Positions 60,285 to 64,000 of a stretch of DNA of 64,000 nt are shown piece by piece. Both the position numbers and the translations under genes were made by a program. Origin of the DNA: Bdellovibrio reynosensis (GTDB lineage Bacteria > Bdellovibrionota > Bdellovibrionia > Bdellovibrionales > Bdellovibrionaceae); NCBI RefSeq assembly GCF_022814725.1, contig NZ_CP093442.1, forward strand, positions 2,046,001 to 2,110,000. The letters are read 5' to 3'. The notes beneath the pieces are model-generated. The model ran no database searches and was not told the origin of the DNA. It worked only from the letters and a program-made list of their open reading frames with translations. Every line of letters begins with the position of its first letter. Positions within the stretch are counted from its first letter, which is position 1.

Positions 60285-61760
60285 ATGACGATTCCTGCTG
60301 TAGAGTTTAAAGGAGTGTCCAAATATTTTGGCGACTGTTGCGCCAATGCGGATATCTCCTTCTCTGTAGCGCCAGGCACCATCCACGCCATCGTGGGTGA
60401 AAACGGTGCCGGTAAATCCACCGCCATGAAAATGCTTTTCGGACTGTATCGTCCTAGCGGTGGCGAAATCTTGGTTCACGGAAAAGCAATCCACTTCGAA
60501 TCCCCGATTGATGCTATGGCCGCTAAAATCGGCATGGTTCACCAACACTTCATGTTGGCGGAAACGCTTTCGGCCTTAGATAATATTTTACTTCAGCAAA
60601 AAGGTTCGCCGCTTTCACTTTTACCTAGAAAAGAACAAAAGCAGAAAATCGATGGCATCGCTGCCCGCTACGGTTTTCACATGAACCTTAACGCCAAGGT
60701 CGAAGATCTTTCCGTTGGCGAACAGCAGCGCCTAGAGATTCTAAAAATCCTTTCTCAGGATTCAGAAATTCTAATCTTAGATGAACCAACAGCCGTGTTA
60801 ACTCCGCAAGAAGTTTTAGATCTTTTCAAGAACCTGCGTTTGTTACGCGATCAAGGTAAGACCATTTTAATCATCACACACAAACTTAAAGAAGTGATGA
60901 ATCTTACAGACTTCGTCACAGTCTTTAGAGCGGGTCGTGTGATTGGCAATAAGAAGACTTCTGAAACTACATCTGAAGATTTGGCTGAAATGATGGTGGG
61001 CCGTCGCCTGCAAAAACCTTCAGAGCGTAAGTCAGAAATAGTTCACACTGTGCAACTATTAAAAATGCAAAACGTAAATGCCAATATTGCAGGACAAACT
61101 CTTGAAGATTTAAATCTTTCTGTGTGTTCAAAAGAAATTGTCGGTATCGCTGGTGTTGAAGGCAATGGCCAAGACGCTTTGATCCGTGCCCTTTTAGATC
61201 GTCACAAGTTAAAGAAAACTGCTGTTCAAGGTGAAGTCGCTTTGCACGGTCGCTTGGGATCTTTTCCGGAAGATCGATTGCGTTTTGGTGTTTTACCGTC
61301 GCGCCCCGTTTACGAAAACTTTATTTTGGGTCAGCAACGTAAACCTTCATTTGCCCAAGGTTTGTTTTTAAAAGGTAAACAGATCATAGCGAAAACTCAA
61401 GAAGCTATGAACACCTATGATATTCGTCCCCACAATCCACTTTTGCCTTTTGAAAAGTTGTCTGGTGGAAATCAGCAGAAACTTGTCGTAGCCCGAGCTT
61501 TGTCGCAAAAACCGGACTTCATTATTGCTGCTCAACCGACGCGTGGGGTGGATATTGGTGCTATCGAATTCATTCACAATGAAATTCGTAAGGCCCGTGA
61601 TGAAGGGGCTGGGGTTTTACTTATTTCTTCAGAGCTTGATGAATTGATGACCCTTTCTGATCGTATTTTAGTTTTATACAAAGGCCGTTTGGTTGCTGAA
61701 TTTAACCGACATGAGTTTGATGAAATCGCTTTAGGTAAGGCCATGGGTGGTTTGCAATGA
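60285..61760 (+). CDS. ABC transporter ATP-binding protein, duplicated type (nucleoside importer)
   Basis: 491 residues with two ABC modules. First: Walker A GENGAGKST (38-46), signature LSVGEQQRLEIL, Walker B ILDEPTAVL. Second: degenerate Walker A region GVEGNGQ, signature LSGGNQQKLVVARAL, and QPTRGVDIG. This duplicated architecture is typical of sugar/nucleoside importers of the RbsA/YufO type. It begins two bases after the substrate-binding protein. Confidence 0.94.
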   Translation: MTIPAVEFKGVSKYFGDCCANADISFSVAPGTIHAIVGENGAGKSTAMKMLFGLYRPSGGEILVHGKAIHFESPIDAMAAKIGMVHQHFMLAETLSALDNILLQQKGSPLSLLPRKEQKQKIDGIAARYGFHMNLNAKVEDLSVGEQQRLEILKILSQDSEILILDEPTAVLTPQEVLDLFKNLRLLRDQGKTILIITHKLKEVMNLTDFVTVFRAGRVIGNKKTSETTSEDLAEMMVGRRLQKPSERKSEIVHTVQLLKMQNVNANIAGQTLEDLNLSVCSKEIVGIAGVEGNGQDALIRALLDRHKLKKTAVQGEVALHGRLGSFPEDRLRFGVLPSRPVYENFILGQQRKPSFAQGLFLKGKQIIAKTQEAMNTYDIRPHNPLLPFEKLSGGNQQKLVVARALSQKPDFIIAAQPTRGVDIGAIEFIHNEIRKARDEGAGVLLISSELDELMTLSDRILVLYKGRLVAEFNRHEFDEIALGKAMGGLQ

Positions 61761-62785
61761 AGCGCATCCTAGGTTTTGTCATCGGCTTAGTTGTCGCGCT
61801 TTCCCTGACTTTGTTGGCAGGCGAAAACCCTCTCGACATCTTTATGATCCTTATGCGCAGTGCTTTTGGATCGATGTATGATTTAGGACTGACGTTATCT
61901 TATACGACTCCGTTAATATTTTGCGGCCTGTCGGTGGCGATGGGTTTTCATGCCGGACTATTTAACATCGGGGCTGAAGGGCAGATGACGATGGCCGTAT
62001 TAACGGCTGCCGCAATGGGTGTACTTTTCCCGAATGTACCCTTTCCTTTGGCGCCGATCCTGGCTTTCGTAGCAGCTATATTTGCTGGTGCCTTGTGGGG
62101 TTGGATCGCCGGATGGTTGCGCGCATACCGTGGCAGTCATGAGGTGATCATCACGATCATGCTTAATTTTATCGCGGCGGGATTGGCCAGCTGGTTTACT
62201 TTAAATATTATTCCTAATCCGCATTCACAAAATCCTGAAACAGCGATGGTTTCTGCGAATTATATGTTTAAAGATTATGACCTGATTGCGCGTTTGTTCC
62301 CGGATACTCCGGCGAATGCGTCTTTGGGTTTTGCTATTTTCTTTGCGGTGCTTATGTGGATCTTCCTTTGGAAAACCACATGGGGCTTTGAATTGCGTGC
62401 TGTGGGTTCTAACCCTGAAGCGTCCCATCGTGCTGGTATTTCTGAAAAGAAAGTACAAATGTTAGCGATGGCTGCAGCAGGTGCTTTGGCGGGATGCGTG
62501 GCACTTTCTGAAGTTCTTGGCAGTGCTGGTCAGTATCGCATTGGTTTTTCGCCTGATTACGGATTTATCGGAATTGCTGTGGCATTATTGGCTGCCAATA
62601 ATCCTTTAGGGGTCGTGGTGGCGGCATTTTTAATGGGCGCCCTTCATAAAGGCGCTTCGGATTTGGATCTTGAAACAACGACTATCACTCGCGACTTTTC
62701 ACGTATCATCCAGGCTTTGATTATTTTGGCCGTAGCCGCTGTTCAAGGTTATTGGGTTTGGAAGCAGAAAAAGGGAAAGAGTTAG
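61757..62785 (+). CDS. Nucleoside ABC transporter permease 1
   Basis: 342 residues with about 9 membrane segments, BPD_transp_2 family (YufP type). FNIGAEGQMTMAV and GFSPDYGFIGIAVALLAANNPLGVVVAAFLMG are conserved blocks. Its start overlaps the ATPase stop by four bases (ATGA). Confidence 0.92.
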   Translation: MKRILGFVIGLVVALSLTLLAGENPLDIFMILMRSAFGSMYDLGLTLSYTTPLIFCGLSVAMGFHAGLFNIGAEGQMTMAVLTAAAMGVLFPNVPFPLAPILAFVAAIFAGALWGWIAGWLRAYRGSHEVIITIMLNFIAAGLASWFTLNIIPNPHSQNPETAMVSANYMFKDYDLIARLFPDTPANASLGFAIFFAVLMWIFLWKTTWGFELRAVGSNPEASHRAGISEKKVQMLAMAAAGALAGCVALSEVLGSAGQYRIGFSPDYGFIGIAVALLAANNPLGVVVAAFLMGALHKGASDLDLETTTITRDFSRIIQALIILAVAAVQGYWVWKQKKGKS

Positions 62786-62786
62786 T

Positions 62787-63665
62787 ATGGAAATGATGAC
62801 CCTGATTCTTTCATTGTTTCTTGCGACCTTAAGACTTGCCAGTCCTTTGATTTTTGCTTCGATGGGCGGCTTAATGAGTGAGCGTTCCGGTGTTGTGAAT
62901 ATCGCCCTTGAAGGCTTCATGCTAGCAGGCGCTTTTGCTGGCGCAGCTGTCGGTCACACCTATGCATCTGCATGGGCAGGCTGGGGTACAGCACTGATTG
63001 TTGGCTTAGCTATCGGTGCTTTGTATGGACTTTTTGTGATCACTTTAAAAGCAGATCAAATCATCACAGGTATGGCGTTTAATCTATTGGTAATGGGTTT
63101 AATTCCTTTTCTGACTAAAATTTTTTATAGCTCTACCGGATCTACTCCTCCATTGTTAGTTGAAGACCGTTTTGCATTTGAACCTGTGTTAATGGCTTTT
63201 GCTTTGGTTCTACTTATTGCTTTCTGGCTTTATAAAACCCGTTCTGGTTTGTGGTTGTTATTTGCCGGCGAACACCCGGAAGCTTTGCAAGCAAGTGGTG
63301 TTAGTGTAAGAAAAGTGCGCTGGATGGGTGTTTGTGCTAGCGGTGCCTTTGCTGCCTGGGGTGGCGCAAGTTTATCTTTGTTCTTAGCGTCTTCTTATTC
63401 ACCCTTAATGACAGGGGGCCGTGGATTTATGGCGTTGGCGGCCTTGATTTTTGGAAAGTGGAAGCCGCTTCCAACATTGGCTGCCTGCTTACTATTTGCA
63501 TTCGCTGATGCTTTGCAAATCCGCCTGCAGGGTGTTTCCATTGGCGATATGAAAGTTCCGATTCAGTTTGTTCAAATTCTTCCATACCTAGTAACTATTG
63601 TGGCGCTTGCTGGATTCATTGGAAAAAGCCGTGCACCTAAAGCGTTAGGTAAAGAAGATTTTTAA
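62787..63665 (+). CDS. Nucleoside ABC transporter permease 2
   Basis: 292 residues with about 8 membrane segments, BPD_transp_2 family (YufQ type). MGGLMSERSGVVNIALEGFMLAGAFAG (in part), GGRGFMALAALIFGKWKPL are characteristic. It follows permease 1 by one base and completes the importer. Confidence 0.92.
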   Translation: MEMMTLILSLFLATLRLASPLIFASMGGLMSERSGVVNIALEGFMLAGAFAGAAVGHTYASAWAGWGTALIVGLAIGALYGLFVITLKADQIITGMAFNLLVMGLIPFLTKIFYSSTGSTPPLLVEDRFAFEPVLMAFALVLLIAFWLYKTRSGLWLLFAGEHPEALQASGVSVRKVRWMGVCASGAFAAWGGASLSLFLASSYSPLMTGGRGFMALAALIFGKWKPLPTLAACLLFAFADALQIRLQGVSIGDMKVPIQFVQILPYLVTIVALAGFIGKSRAPKALGKEDF

Positions 63666-63677
63666 AAGAGGTTTCAA

Positions 63678-64000
63678 ATGAAAAGTTTGATTATTGTTGG
63701 TGCACTTTTGATTTCATCACAAGCTTTTGCCTGGGGTGGCCGCGGTCATCATTCGATCTGCAGTGCTGCTAGCTTTTTGGTAAAAGAGCCAGGTTTAAAA
63801 GAATACCTTCAGCACAAACCACAGATGATGGGGCACCTTTGCAACATGCCTGATTTTTATTGGAAAAGTTTGGGTTCTGAAGCGAACAAACTTGGTAATC
63901 CTACGCACTTTGTTGATATTGAAGTGATTGGATTAAAAGTGAAAGACATTCCGACGGACTATAAAAAGATCGTTGATGAATTCACAGGCAGACCCAATAA
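63678..64000 (+). CDS. S1/P1-type zinc nuclease (5' part; runs off the window)
   Basis: The visible 107 codons encode a signal peptide (MKSLIIVGALLISSQAFA) followed by a mature N-terminus WGGRGHHSICSAA. S1/P1 nucleases and zinc phospholipase C have a mature N-terminal Trp and nearby His as zinc ligands; this sequence fits, as do the segment HFVDIE and the helix-rich spacing. AAGAGG precedes the ATG. It lies 12 bases after permease 2, so it is probably in the importer operon. A secreted nuclease of this type cuts RNA and ssDNA to nucleotides and can dephosphorylate 3' ends, suggesting a supply route for the nucleoside importer. The C-terminal zinc ligands lie outside the window. Confidence 0.72.
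   Translation, partial: MKSLIIVGALLISSQAFAWGGRGHHSICSAASFLVKEPGLKEYLQHKPQMMGHLCNMPDFYWKSLGSEANKLGNPTHFVDIEVIGLKVKDIPTDYKKIVDEFTGRPN

Overview
This 64 kb window reads as a chromosomal segment of a Gram-negative predatory bacterium of the Bdellovibrio type (Bdellovibrionota). The assignment is an inference. It rests on moderate GC, many small secreted proteins and lipoproteins (two with an unusual F-Q-N-C lipobox), many outer-membrane beta-barrels, stacked FHA proteins next to a Tad pilus platform gene, and a mix of core genes and genus-specific unknowns. I see no tRNA, rRNA, CRISPR array, transposase or phage module.

Layout. 1-1.7 kb: the end of a translationally coupled operon holding a very small class II aminoacyl-tRNA-synthetase-like core and an MccF/LdcA-like S66 peptidase. 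1.7-3.9 kb: pgpA-cinA-recA (minus strand), with a perfect palindrome in front of recA. 4-6.3 kb: a secreted unknown and an acyl-adenylate-forming enzyme with two altered core motifs. 6.4-10.7 kb: membrane metallophosphoesterase-recX-alaS. 10.8-16 kb: a FadL-like porin, a lipoprotein, a hybrid histidine kinase and two small secreted proteins. 16-19.3 kb: rplM-rpsI, a V8-like protease and truA. 19.5-21.8 kb: small secreted proteins, including a tandem paralogous pair with four cysteines. 21.8-25.8 kb: phospholipid genes (a DGK1-like kinase, pssA), asd, a CFI-box surface protein and a Glu-rich barrel. 26-30.6 kb: an Ig-like lipoprotein, exbB/exbD and a degenerate sulfatase-like lipoprotein. 30.6-37.3 kb: one operon running tadC - DUF192 - three FHA membrane proteins - PP2C-like protein. 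37.3-45.6 kb: maf, a trypsin-like lipoprotein and its truncated copy, yggS-proC-divIVA-yggU, two barrels, an MFS exporter and a cysteine-less rhodanese-like protein. 45.7-49.1 kb: a compact peptide-modification-like operon: radical SAM/SPASM protein, helical partner, 76-residue putative precursor peptide, beta-helical lipoprotein. 49.1-53.8 kb: a 600 bp region with a gene remnant, a secreted repeat protein and valS. 53.9-59 kb: unknowns, a 2OG-Fe(II) oxygenase, trmO, a degenerate subtilase-like protein and a Crp/Fnr regulator. 59.3-64 kb: a BMP-type nucleoside ABC importer followed by an S1/P1-type nuclease, cut by the window edge.

The two best candidates for an undescribed system are the radical SAM/SPASM operon at 45.7-49.1 kb and the mini-synthetase/S66 operon at the left edge. 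The last operon has a simple predatory logic: a secreted nuclease could release nucleotides whose nucleosides are then imported. The window also has several proteins that keep an enzyme fold but lack key catalytic residues (acyl-CoA synthetase-like, sulfatase-like, subtilase-like, rhodanese-like).
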